This document shows, in pieces, positions 53,757-62,417 of a stretch of DNA of 64,000 nucleotides (positions are counted from its first letter, which is position 1; every line of letters begins with the position of its first letter). A program made the translations under genes and the position numbers. Under the pieces are notes generated by a model, which did no database searches, had not been told where the DNA came from, and was given only the letters and a program-made list of their open reading frames with translations. The stretch is from Roseibium album (GTDB taxonomy: Bacteria > Pseudomonadota > Alphaproteobacteria > Rhizobiales > Stappiaceae). The DNA is taken from assembly GCA_001404055.1 (NCBI GenBank), contig CXTY01000016.1, positions 149,523 through 213,522 of the forward strand. The letters run 5' to 3'.

Positions 53757-54095
53757 CTAAAATCCCGCACAACCTTTGTCCCGAGCTGTCCGGCGCAGCT
53801 GTTTCAGATAATCTTTTGTTTGTCCGGGAAGGATCGTTTCGCTGTTTGAGATACATCGCTTGGCGCGGCGAAAAGCGCGGCGCGCTCGTTCGGTTTTCAG
53901 GCACACTCTGCCCTCGGCCAGCACTTCCTGCTCCACATACCAGAGCTGCTGGCAGGTCTTCGCACCAAAAGTACCTGGGTTTGTTGAAAACGACTGTGTG
54001 TAGCCCGTTAGCGTTGTTACTGCGAGGAGCGATCCCACAAGTATCAATCTCCTGAAAAAAATAAAGGCCACCGGGTAGAAATCGCAATTACCCAT
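53757..54095 (-). CDS. secreted YARHG-like small protein
   Basis: 112 residues with an N-terminal hydrophobic signal (about 8-33) and a mature domain of about 65 residues: CQQLWYVEQEVLAEGRVCLKTERARRAF with paired cysteines and a late CISN and GC. It resembles the YARHG-type domains common in rhizobial secreted proteins. Function unknown. Confidence 0.55.
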   Translation of the reverse strand: MGNCDFYPVAFIFFRRLILVGSLLAVTTLTGYTQSFSTNPGTFGAKTCQQLWYVEQEVLAEGRVCLKTERARRAFRRAKRCISNSETILPGQTKDYLKQLRRTARDKGCAGF

Positions 54096-54216
54096 GTATT
54101 TTGTCCGTCCTCTAAAGGGGCATGCGTCAACTTCACTGGTGCCAACGAAAACCGATATCCACCGTATTAAGAGAAAAACCTGAGACGGGCAGAACTCCAG
54201 TTACACCAACTTGTCA

Positions 54217-54948
54217 TCACATTTTGGAAATCGCCTGGTCAAGCCGTTCCATAATTGTTGGATCGGTACGCATGTTGCACACGATATATCTCCAAGATCC
54301 TTCAGGAAGATCGGAGAAGGTCACAAAGTGAACCTGATCCTGAATGGCACCTATTTCCTGCAGTTGCCCTGTGGCTTCGATCTCGTCCGTGATCAGATAA
54401 TCGAACCGACCAGCCAGGAGCATGCGAAACATGGATGCGTTATCTGGCGCCATGACCTTGGCTGGCTGGAGCTCTTCAAGCATCGCATCAACCTGTTGAC
54501 CATAGGAAAATCCAGAGACCAGTCCAACACTGCGCTCGCGATCTAACAAAACGTCTTTGAAATCCGGGTAAGACTGGAAACGCGAATAGTCCTCCCGCCG
54601 GACCAGAAGACTAACCGGCGGATCCTGATAAAGCGGAACGGAGTATCGCAGATACTTCTCTCTTTCTGGATTTTTGAACCAACTGGCACCACACGTATTG
54701 GGCAAAAGGTTCTTTTTCAGCATGAGCAATTCCCGCTTGAGGGCAACCAGTCTGACCTCAAACTCCAAACCCGCCGTTTGGAAGGCCAAGGCAACCTTAT
54801 CCCCGACAACCCCTGTTATCGTACCGTTCTCCAGGTAAGTGAGCGGTTGCTGGGTGTGTACCAGAAGAGTAATTTTTTCTTCTGCCTTGGTGACCGCCGT
54901 AAACAGTAGCATTGCGGATAAACCAAACAAGACGTGCATGTACCTCAT
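54217..54948 (-). CDS. orphan periplasmic amino-acid-type solute-binding protein
   Basis: 243 residues from the ATG at 54948 (MRYMHVLFG) with a signal peptide ending VTKA. Family 3 solute-binding traits: QPLTYLENGTITGVVGDKVALAFQTAG, CGASWFKNPEREKYLRYSVPLYQ and DNASMFRMLLAGRFDYLITDE. No transporter genes adjoin, so it may serve another system or act as a sensor. A third such orphan in the window. Confidence 0.8.
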   Translation of the reverse strand: MRYMHVLFGLSAMLLFTAVTKAEEKITLLVHTQQPLTYLENGTITGVVGDKVALAFQTAGLEFEVRLVALKRELLMLKKNLLPNTCGASWFKNPEREKYLRYSVPLYQDPPVSLLVRREDYSRFQSYPDFKDVLLDRERSVGLVSGFSYGQQVDAMLEELQPAKVMAPDNASMFRMLLAGRFDYLITDEIEATGQLQEIGAIQDQVHFVTFSDLPEGSWRYIVCNMRTDPTIMERLDQAISKM

Positions 54949-55276
54949 TGTTGCCAATGACCTTTCGGTATTTAGGAGAGGTACCAAACATCATAACATT
55001 GTTTGGTAATCCATGCCCAAATGCCTTCTCGGGAAAAACTGGCATTTTGTAGTCTTGCTAACTACCAACGAGGTGTCTTGGAATTCACGTCGTACTTGGA
55101 TGCACGTATGTGCATCGTTGGGGCAAAGAATTTGGTGCCAGCAGGCAATCGCAGGAAACATTTTTGTTCTTGGCTAGTTTCCTCCTGCGAACGCACAAGA
55201 TGAAACGGCCTTTGAGCAGGTATGTAGTGAAGACATCCATCGTTGATTGCTTGCAGGATCCGCGTGGCTTTTTCAG
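54949..55276. other. gene-free stretch
   Basis: About 330 bases between the solute-binding gene and the helicase stop. A 74-residue minus-strand frame (55062-55286) exists but overlaps the helicase end and has no family traits; I see nothing else. Confidence 0.5.
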
Positions 55277-58045
55277 TTACTCCCAACGGCCCATGCGCTC
55301 CGATTTCGGAATAAACTGAGCGGAAAAGGCACCGGCACGCGCCTGCAGCAACAATTTACGCCCGCGCTTCGATCTAACGGAAACCAGTTCTGCATCGGAA
55401 ACCCGCTTGACCCAATGCGCGACAAAACTCTCTGCCTGATTTTTCCTGGTCGAAAACGTGTCCGGAACCGGATGATAGTCCACACGGGATTTTCCGAAGA
55501 AACGGGTTCGTCTCATCACCAGGTATTTGGGGTTTTCAATGGACCCAAGAACCTGCTCGACAGCTTGCAGGAACCGCTCTCGCTCCTTGGGTTTGGCCCC
55601 TTCAAGGCGAAAATAATAGTTCGATTGTGCTTTGCTGACGACGACATTCAACCTATCCATCGGCGTCTGCAATTGATCTGTGTCCTTAAGCGTTGCAAGC
55701 ACCGCTTGCCCAATTTGTCGAAGGTTGCCCTCTACCGAACCGTTGCGCAGTTGAAGATAACCAGCCCTGAAAAGTTTTGGAGACATGACGAGAAAAATTA
55801 CTGCCATGGAAAACATCATCACCGCGGCAAACTCCAGCGACAACGTTTTGATCATGCCTGCAAATAACGCGAAGATAAAGATCACGACGGACAGTGAACC
55901 AATAGACAGCGAAGCAACAGATTTTCGATAGATCCATTGCTGCGGGCCACGGCGTACTCTCACACTGGGTTTCAGCCGAGCACCAGTGGATTTTCCATGC
56001 AGGGCGCGTCGCCACTTTTGCCACACGTTTTCCCGATCGGCACTTCTTGCAAAGGTTCCGCCGTTTGTCCTTTCCAGACCATCCACAGTCCAGGTGGCAT
56101 CCGCAAAACCAAGACGGCCAAGTCCAGTCTCGATCAGCACAGGTTCGGACACTGACAGGCCTTCGAAGGCTTTAAAGCGGCGCACAAGCAGGCTCACGTC
56201 TTCGCCAAGATCCGCACGGATCGGGTTCCATGAAAGATCCGCGTTATCTCCGCCAGCTATCACTTCCAGCTCGTCAACAAGCTTCGCAAATACATGACTT
56301 TCAACCGGCAAGTTCACACAGGCCAGATGCCAGATATTGGCCACCTTGTCCGGCGCATCCGGGTCAATTCTTATCGCCCTGCCACGCATCTGGTTGGAAA
56401 GCATGAAAGACCCGACAATGCTCGCCAGAACGAGACTGTTGATACTCGGTGCATCCCATCCCTCACCAAGAAGCGATTGCGTTCCGACAAGGACAGTGAC
56501 CTCCCCCTGCTGGAACACTTCGGTGACCACATGAACCATTTCATGACTGAGTGGACCTTTCAGATCGACTTCGACATAGTTCTTGTCGTGCCTGAGAGAC
56601 TTCACCCGGACATCGTCCCGTGCAATTCCCTTGCCCTCAGCTATCGCCCGGAAAGCCGCTTCTGCTTCAGCAGGCAAGATCACCAGGCTCCCCGTCAGAA
56701 CACCAAGTCGGTATTGGTAAGCACCCTTGGACCGCAGCACCTCGAATATCGGTACCACGCCGATTTTCTCCGGCGCGTACTCACGCTGCCCCGGCCCGGG
56801 CATCTGATCCCGCCTGATATAGTCGGTGAGGATGACCATACGCAGCGAGGATTGCAGGCTTGAACTTTCTGCAGCTACAATCGACTGGATACTCAGGATC
56901 TTACCCAGGCTATTTCTAAGACGTTTGTTGACGTCATCCAGGTCGTCCAATTCAGGACGGCCTCTCTTCAAACCGCCAAAGGCACGCAGCTGTTGCTGCA
57001 GCTTCCTGTGAACGCCGGTTTCCTTGAAATACGACGACGGTTCATTTGAAATCATCCCGGCCAGAAGCCGTTCCAGAAACGTTCTGTCCATCGCAGGCAA
57101 GTCTTCAACAGCAAGACTGAACAGTTCCAGTGCTGCTGGATGAACGGCACGACCTGCCGCCTTGAGGAAAACAAGACCGGCAAGATAGAAATCGGCATTT
57201 CGAAAAATCTCGTCCTCGAAATTCGCTGGCATCTTGAACCAGGGCATCCTGGTTAGTTGGGACAGAAACTCCTCGTCGCGTAAAAGACCATAGGCAAAGG
57301 CATTCAGGTCATTTGCAAACCTGTCGATGAAATCCGCATCCGGTCCTGTCGGCGCGGAAAAACAGACCAGATCCTGATGCGGTGACAGGTCACCCGACTT
57401 GACCAGTTCCGGAACCGAGATTTCGCAATCGACGGTGCCGCAAAGACTTTCGTAGCGTCCCCACTCTGCGGCATCGCAGTCGTAGGGAGGTGTCGCGGTC
57501 AATGAAACAGTCCTGATTGATCCCGGAAGTGCTTCTTTCAACTCAACGAGTGATTTGTGCCATTCCTTTCGAAGATGATGCGCTTCATCGAACACCAGTG
57601 TTTCGACATTCAGATCACGAAGCGATTGAAGCAACTCATCTATCTTGAGTTTTTCGGCACAGCCTTCTTCATCTGTTTCTCCACTCAAGGCCGCATGAAG
57701 CCCTTGGTAGGTACTGATCGTCAGAAACCCAGGCTTGCGAATATTCAGCGAAATCCAGCTGTCGTCCGCGCCCTCGGCAAGAAACAGCTCCACAAGCCGG
57801 GCCTTCCACTGATTCCGGATTGCAAGGGACGGCGCAAAAATCAGGGAAGGCTTGCCCAGCCGGCGCATGACTTCCAGGCCGAGAACGGTCTTGCCAGAAC
57901 CAGGGGCTGCCACAACATGCAACTGGTCATCTTCAAGATGCTCATCCAGTTCCTCCAGTACGCGCTTCTGGTAGCTGCGCCAGGGAAACTTGAAGCGAAG
58001 ATCGTCCAGATGATTGATCAATGTGTCTGAAATCTCGGAAGGCAC
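55277..58045 (-). CDS. membrane-anchored SF2 (DEAD/DEAH) helicase
   Basis: 922 residues from a GTG at 58045, directly after the stop of the upstream gene (TAG-GTG). SF2 motifs are complete: Walker A AAPGSGKT (about 45-52), DEAH in VFDEAHHL, SLTATPP, and QMRGRAIRID (motif VI). Then comes an unusual part: two closely spaced transmembrane helices (about 714-732 and 736-753) and a C-terminal cytosolic domain of 169 residues with YYFRLEGAKPKERERFLQAVEQVLGSIENP. So the helicase would sit on the inner face of the membrane. Related proteins occur in other bacteria, but I know no assigned function. Its partner gene encodes an exported protein. Confidence 0.8.
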   Translation of the reverse strand: MPSEISDTLINHLDDLRFKFPWRSYQKRVLEELDEHLEDDQLHVVAAPGSGKTVLGLEVMRRLGKPSLIFAPSLAIRNQWKARLVELFLAEGADDSWISLNIRKPGFLTISTYQGLHAALSGETDEEGCAEKLKIDELLQSLRDLNVETLVFDEAHHLRKEWHKSLVELKEALPGSIRTVSLTATPPYDCDAAEWGRYESLCGTVDCEISVPELVKSGDLSPHQDLVCFSAPTGPDADFIDRFANDLNAFAYGLLRDEEFLSQLTRMPWFKMPANFEDEIFRNADFYLAGLVFLKAAGRAVHPAALELFSLAVEDLPAMDRTFLERLLAGMISNEPSSYFKETGVHRKLQQQLRAFGGLKRGRPELDDLDDVNKRLRNSLGKILSIQSIVAAESSSLQSSLRMVILTDYIRRDQMPGPGQREYAPEKIGVVPIFEVLRSKGAYQYRLGVLTGSLVILPAEAEAAFRAIAEGKGIARDDVRVKSLRHDKNYVEVDLKGPLSHEMVHVVTEVFQQGEVTVLVGTQSLLGEGWDAPSINSLVLASIVGSFMLSNQMRGRAIRIDPDAPDKVANIWHLACVNLPVESHVFAKLVDELEVIAGGDNADLSWNPIRADLGEDVSLLVRRFKAFEGLSVSEPVLIETGLGRLGFADATWTVDGLERTNGGTFARSADRENVWQKWRRALHGKSTGARLKPSVRVRRGPQQWIYRKSVASLSIGSLSVVIFIFALFAGMIKTLSLEFAAVMMFSMAVIFLVMSPKLFRAGYLQLRNGSVEGNLRQIGQAVLATLKDTDQLQTPMDRLNVVVSKAQSNYYFRLEGAKPKERERFLQAVEQVLGSIENPKYLVMRRTRFFGKSRVDYHPVPDTFSTRKNQAESFVAHWVKRVSDAELVSVRSKRGRKLLLQARAGAFSAQFIPKSERMGRWE

Positions 58046-58633
58046 CTATTCATCGGCACACTCAGGCGGACGCGTTTCCATTGTCCAGTCGCCGACATTC
58101 ATGGCCGGAAATTTGGTCTTGAACGACTTGTCGTTGTGCTTGCCCTTGCCATTGAGCAGGTTGATATCGCACTGACCCGCCGCATCCGGATCCAGGGTGT
58201 CGTAATATGAGTATGTGTAACCAGCAACTTTGAACTCTGAATCCCGATAGGCAATCGTCAGGATTTGCTCCCAGCGTCCACGCCCGATGGAGGAATTTTC
58301 AGAATAGAGTTTCAGCGACCCGCTTTGCGTCGCCTCTATCCAGGGCTCCTGACCATACATGCCACCGCGCCAGACGATACCTTTCACATGTACAGCTTGC
58401 TGCCAACCGTCGCCCGCATCTGTGAAAATGTAAAGATCGTCACTGCCCTCGTTCGTATCCACGAGAACAGCCTTGTAGCGATAGATGTCGCCATCAACAG
58501 GAACAACTTCCATACCTGCGACATTACTTACTGAGACCGTTGACTGTTGCGCCAAGGCGGAAATCGCCGTGGCCTGAAACGCAAACACCAGGAAAACGGA
58601 ATAGGCAGGAATTTTGAGGGACCTTGGCACCAT
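58046..58633 (-). CDS. secreted protein coupled to the helicase gene
   Basis: 195 residues with a signal peptide (MVPRSLKIPAYSVFLVFAFQ to ISALA). The mature part is rich in beta strands and aromatic residues and has no motif I recognise; it contains two cysteines (AGQCDINLL, PPECADE), which may form a disulfide. The stop codon touches the helicase start, so the two are translated together. The pairing with a membrane helicase is the main clue to its role. Confidence 0.65.
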   Translation of the reverse strand: MVPRSLKIPAYSVFLVFAFQATAISALAQQSTVSVSNVAGMEVVPVDGDIYRYKAVLVDTNEGSDDLYIFTDAGDGWQQAVHVKGIVWRGGMYGQEPWIEATQSGSLKLYSENSSIGRGRWEQILTIAYRDSEFKVAGYTYSYYDTLDPDAAGQCDINLLNGKGKHNDKSFKTKFPAMNVGDWTMETRPPECADE

Positions 58634-58749
58634 GCGTTCCTTTCAAAGGTCTTCTTGCACTTGCGCAAGTAAGCACAATGAACACGGCACAACAATCGCG
58701 GCAGTACCGGCGAGATTATCTCTCTAGCCGAAATTCACTTTGCCAAACC

Positions 58750-58777
58750 AAAAAGGCCGCCCAGTGGCAGCCTTTTT
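58750..58777. terminator. rho-independent terminator after tRNA-Leu
   Basis: AAAAAGGC-CGCCCAGTGGCA-GCCTTTTT: a short stem with A- and T-runs on either side, just downstream of the minus-strand tRNA. Confidence 0.65.
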
Positions 58778-58801
58778 CAGAAAGCATAGTTTTCAATCGA
58801 A

Positions 58802-58888
58802 TGGTGCGGTCGAGAAGACTCGAACTTCCACGGGTTTTACCCCACAGCGACCTCAACGCTGCGCGTCTACCAATTCCGCCACGACCGC
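58802..58888 (-). tRNA. tRNA-Leu (anticodon GAG)
   Basis: 87-base tRNA on the minus strand with encoded CCA. Acceptor GCGGTCG pairs with CGACCGC; D-arm GCGGAATTGGTAGACGC; anticodon stem CAGCG/CGCTG with loop TTGAGGT (anticodon GAG, reads CUC/CUU); a long variable arm typical of leucine; T-arm GGAAG-TTCGAGT-CTTCT. All arms fold. Confidence 0.97.
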
Positions 58889-59009
58889 ATATTCGATTGT
58901 TCCCGGCGCCCGATGGCGTCGAGGCGCTCCATGTAGCAAAAGGATTTTAGGGGCGCAAGGGCCGACATCGGAATAATTCACAGGCACATAATTTTTATTC
59001 GGTATGGAC

Positions 59010-59276
59010 CTAAAGTGGTCCGTCCGTGCGCATGGGTCTTATTTCCGGCGGACGCATGAGAACTTCGGTGATGGAGATGCCAATCCGTTCACCAAGCAGC
59101 ACTACCTGCCCCTTGGCGACGAGCGTGTTGTTGGCATAAATCTTCACATCATCGTCTTCCGTAACATCAAGGTCGATCACCGCTCCGCGGCCCATGCGCA
59201 GAAGCTGGTGAACCGGCATCTCGGACTCTCCAAGAACGACGGATATATCGACATTGATCTCATCAAAGGTGGCCAT
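59010..59276 (-). CDS. orphan FliN/SpoA-domain protein
   Basis: 88 residues from the ATG at 59276 (MATFDEINVDISVVLG). The whole protein is a FliN-type SpoA domain: GESEMPVHQLLRMGRGAVIDLD and DVKIYANNTLVAKGQVVLLGERIGISITEVL. In flagella FliN builds the switch C-ring; in injectisomes homologues sort substrates. No flagellar or secretion genes are nearby. Confidence 0.88.
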   Translation of the reverse strand: MATFDEINVDISVVLGESEMPVHQLLRMGRGAVIDLDVTEDDDVKIYANNTLVAKGQVVLLGERIGISITEVLMRPPEIRPMRTDGPL

Positions 59277-59373
59277 TAGAGGCATTGATCCTTAAATAGA
59301 GCGGAAACCCGCAAGCGCATCACCATACCACGGCACGGCAAGCCAGCTCAAAAAACAAAGAAGTGTCATCCAC

Positions 59374-60081
59374 ATGTCACCTGCCCAAAGAGACACCCTT
59401 TCCTTCAGTTTTTTACCAAATTCAGGTTCAGAACCAGTGGAATGGAGGATTTCCGACGATCTGGTCGATTATGACACTGCGCTATCGAAGATGGATGACA
59501 GGGTCCAGAGAATCATCGCAGGCGAAGCAAGAGAACTGGTCTGGCTGCTGGAACATCCCCCACTTTATACCGCCGGCACGAGCGCCAGTGACGCTGATCT
59601 CGTTTCTCCAGATCGTTTTCCCGTCTACAGCACTGGTCGTGGTGGCCAGCACACCTACCACGGCCCCGGGCAGCGTGTCGCTTATGTAATGCTCGACCTC
59701 AGACGGCGCCAACAGGACGTCCGCGCCTTCGTCTCAGCGCTGGAGGCCTGGCTGATCAACTCACTCTGGCACTACCATATCCGGGGCGAACGCAGGGAAG
59801 ACAGGGTTGGCGTATGGGTTCAACGCCCCGACCAGGGCCAGAACGTTGAAGACAAGATAGCCGCCATCGGCATTCGAATTCGCAAATGGGTCACGTTTCA
59901 CGGCGTCAGTCTTAACGTGGAACCGGACCTGGAACATTTCTCCGGTATTGTCCCTTGCGGAGTCCAGGAACACGGTGTCACCAGTCTGGTCGATCTCGGC
60001 ATTCCGGTGACGATGGCAGAAAATGACTCAGTCTTGCGGGCAGAGTTTGAAAAAATCTTTGGATCGACGGCCTCTAACTAA
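59374..60081 (+). CDS. lipB: octanoyltransferase LipB
   Basis: 235 residues. LipB features: [39 protein letters not shown], the catalytic Lys in [19 protein letters not shown], and Cys in [16 protein letters not shown]. It moves octanoyl from acyl carrier protein to lipoyl domains. Lipoylation also feeds Ohr regeneration. Divergent from the fliN-like gene. Confidence 0.95.
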   Translation: MSPAQRDTLSFSFLPNSGSEPVEWRISDDLVDYDTALSKMDDRVQRIIAGEARELVWLLEHPPLYTAGTSASDADLVSPDRFPVYSTGRGGQHTYHGPGQRVAYVMLDLRRRQQDVRAFVSALEAWLINSLWHYHIRGERREDRVGVWVQRPDQGQNVEDKIAAIGIRIRKWVTFHGVSLNVEPDLEHFSGIVPCGVQEHGVTSLVDLGIPVTMAENDSVLRAEFEKIFGSTASN

Positions 60082-60096
60082 CACCGTTCACAACTG

Positions 60097-60966
60097 TCAG
60101 GTCAGCATTTCGAGAAATTTGCGCAAACGATCATTTCCACCGGGAGACCAGCCGAGAGCTTTCAGTTTACCGGGTTCCATCACGCCCAATGGTCCCTCCG
60201 CGCGCATGGGAACATTGGTACCTGACAAGCCCTTTTCCGCAGCAAAAAGCTTGATGAGATCCTGACGGTCGAGCAGGAGATCGGAGACGTTATAGACTTC
60301 AAACGGCGCAGCAGTTGTCGCCTGCCTCTTGTCCAGAACGAGCGCAACGCCGTCTGCAAGGTCTTTTCCGTGCACCTCTGTTCCGAGTCTTGGCGAAATG
60401 AGTTCCCCGCGCGCAAACTGAGCAAAAAGAGCGGACCATTTATGGTCCGTTCTTCCCGGGGCAACGCCATAAACACCGGTCGCCCGCAGTGCTGTCCCTT
60501 TGAAAAGGTCGTCGCATAAAGATTCCAGGGCCTGTTCGCAGACAAGTTTGACCTTTCCATAGAGCGTATCGGGCTCAGTCTCCGCAGTTTCCGTCAATAC
60601 AACCCAATTCCCTGTGTCGGAATAGACAGCGCGGCTCGACAAAAACACGCAATGGGCGATTCCTGCAGTCTTTGCCGCCTCGAGGAGACGCACGGTACCC
60701 TCCGCATTGCGCATAACGAAGCCAGTTGGATCGTCGCCCTCGCCGCCTCGGTACTTTCCCGGCACATGCGAAAACGCACAGTGAACCAACACATCTGCTG
60801 CTGGCAGCTCAAAAGACTTTTCAGAAAGATCCCAAGGTACAAATTCAGCGTCGAGCCAATCGAGCGGCTGCCGGCCCAGCGACGTCAAATAATGCCCGTC
60901 ATTCGAGATACGATCAGCAATAAAGCGGCCCACAAGACCGCTTCCACCGGTTATCAGAACGTGCAT
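60097..60966 (-). CDS. sqdC: SqdC-like NAD-dependent epimerase/reductase
   Basis: 289 residues of the extended SDR type: GGSGLVGRFIADRI (NAD loop), DVLVHCAFSH and SSRAVYSD, with the Tyr-x-x-x-Lys seen as YGKVK. It is the third gene of a sulfolipid-type operon (sqdB, sqdD, this gene), 12 bases after sqdD. In Rhodobacter sphaeroides the gene in this place is sqdC, of unclear biochemical role. The name rests on position and family. Confidence 0.7.
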   Translation of the reverse strand: MHVLITGGSGLVGRFIADRISNDGHYLTSLGRQPLDWLDAEFVPWDLSEKSFELPAADVLVHCAFSHVPGKYRGGEGDDPTGFVMRNAEGTVRLLEAAKTAGIAHCVFLSSRAVYSDTGNWVVLTETAETEPDTLYGKVKLVCEQALESLCDDLFKGTALRATGVYGVAPGRTDHKWSALFAQFARGELISPRLGTEVHGKDLADGVALVLDKRQATTAAPFEVYNVSDLLLDRQDLIKLFAAEKGLSGTNVPMRAEGPLGVMEPGKLKALGWSPGGNDRLRKFLEMLT

Positions 60967-60978
60967 GAATGTGGCCTG

Positions 60979-61836
60979 TCAGATTACGCTTTTACTGGGA
61001 TTTGGCAGATCGGAAACATCCTCAGGAATCTCCTTCCCATTTGCAAAAACCTGCCATAGATCAATGAGCGGACGCAATGTCTTTGCCTTCGGATGTTCCG
61101 TTTGCCACGGTTTTTCATATTGATAGTGCAGAATATGGATCTCGTGCCAACTCCAGAGATCTGGCAGGTTGAACCAGACGTATTGCAGCATGTTGTAGAA
61201 AACAGGCAAGCCGTGCCAGTCCGGAAAATAGTGCTCCAGAAATGTCTGATCTGTCCGACGCCAAAAGGCTTCCGGCTGGTCGAGGCGGGACAGCATATTC
61301 TGAAAAGTCGCCTCACTCGGCTTCGCCGTAAACACACCACTGTTCAAGCGATGAAAGTCACCGAGTGTTTCGTACACATTGGGCGCGGCACAGAATTCCG
61401 GATAGTCGAACAGCTTGTCGCAGTTTTTCAGGACAATCGCATCCGCGTCGATGAAGACGACCTTGTCATATTCGGTTAGTTGCCAAAGGCGGAGCTTGAC
61501 GAAATTGTCCAGCGGTGTGTGAAAAACCGGTTTGCCGCCCTTGATAAAGGGGGCTGCCTTGTGCAGACGCCCACGTTCATGGCGTTCATTGAACGCACTG
61601 GATGTGGGCAATCGGCCACAGCGTCCCAGGCGCGCACCAAAGGCACGCAGCGGTTCCAGTTCTTCTGCCTCAACGCCAGGGGTGTAGAGCACCACAAGAT
61701 CGGCTTCGGTTCCGGTTAGATGCAGCGAACGCAACAGCGCAGTTGCACCGAGCACATAGTCACGATTTGTGACCAGCGTGACAAAGGCATTGGCACTCGC
61801 CGCTGCCTTGTCAAACCCTGGGGCATCTTTCATCAA
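60979..61836 (-). CDS. sqdD: SqdD-like glycosyltransferase (GT8, glycogenin type)
   Basis: 285 residues. GT8 features: AFVTLVTNRDYVLGATALLRSL, the metal-binding DxD in KVVFIDADAIVLKN, LNSGVFTAKPSEATF and HILHYQYEKPW. In R. sphaeroides sqdD encodes a glycogenin-like transferase that should move sulfoquinovose to diacylglycerol. Here it lies downstream of sqdB, so the same role is likely. Confidence 0.8.
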   Translation of the reverse strand: MMKDAPGFDKAAASANAFVTLVTNRDYVLGATALLRSLHLTGTEADLVVLYTPGVEAEELEPLRAFGARLGRCGRLPTSSAFNERHERGRLHKAAPFIKGGKPVFHTPLDNFVKLRLWQLTEYDKVVFIDADAIVLKNCDKLFDYPEFCAAPNVYETLGDFHRLNSGVFTAKPSEATFQNMLSRLDQPEAFWRRTDQTFLEHYFPDWHGLPVFYNMLQYVWFNLPDLWSWHEIHILHYQYEKPWQTEHPKAKTLRPLIDLWQVFANGKEIPEDVSDLPNPSKSVI

Positions 61837-61858
61837 GGCCCCTTATGAATCACAGAAA

Positions 61859-62113
61859 TTAGCCAAGAATTTTTCTCCACACTTTGAAGAAGATAAGGTA
61901 ACCAATCAGAGCGGCGACAGTCATAAGAGCATATTCGAGTGTTGGTTCAAACTCGCCTTTCGAGGCCAACTTTGCTCCCAATCCAGCTCCAACCAAGCCA
62001 AAAAAGAATGCTCCATAAAATACTTTCTTCTGTGTTACTCCCGCTGGTTCTGGCTCTCTTTTTTTGCCAGTTAGCAAATCGATCAGTTCAGGAAGTTCAA
62101 ACAGATTAAGCAC
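61859..62113 (-). CDS. small two-span membrane protein within the sqd operon
   Basis: 84 residues: a polar N-terminal part (ELPELIDLLTGKKREPEPAGVTQKK) and two hydrophobic helices (VFYGAFFFGLVGAGLGAKL, ALMTVAALIGYLIFFKV). It lies 22 bases before sqdD. I recognise no family. Base composition looks more AT-rich than sqdB and sqdD. Confidence 0.6.
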   Translation of the reverse strand: MLNLFELPELIDLLTGKKREPEPAGVTQKKVFYGAFFFGLVGAGLGAKLASKGEFEPTLEYALMTVAALIGYLIFFKVWRKILG

Positions 62114-62217
62114 TCAATGATGCTCCCTATGAGACACGTTGAAATTTGAGACTGCAGCGACCGCCCCCCCAATCCTTCGGCTTAGTCTTATCCTCGCAAA
62201 CCGCTGAACTCGCTCCG

Positions 62218-62400
62218 TTATTTTGGTTTTCGAAATCGAGTGACATATATATACAAGTAATACGCTGTTCCACATACCAGGAAGAACAACATTCTATACA
62301 TAGAAGGAGATTCGCCGAGGTAAATAGCGCCAAAAACAAATATGACCCAAAGCGAAATAAGCGCTGTTACTTGAAGGTTGAAAGAATCTCTATTGTTCAT
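62218..62400 (-). CDS. small two-span membrane protein within the sqd operon
   Basis: 60 residues: two hydrophobic helices (LQVTALISLWVIFVFGAIYLG, MLFFLVCGTAYYLYIYV) and a basic tail (RFRKPK). It begins 17 bases after the sqdB stop, so it is probably cotranscribed with sqdB. No known family; AT-rich. Confidence 0.5.
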   Translation of the reverse strand: MNNRDSFNLQVTALISLWVIFVFGAIYLGESPSMYRMLFFLVCGTAYYLYIYVTRFRKPK

Positions 62401-62417
62401 TCTTAAGGCAAGTCTCC

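Noticed and set aside
55062..55286. 74-residue minus-strand frame downstream of the helicase
   Set aside because: It overlaps the helicase stop, has no ribosome site and resembles no family.
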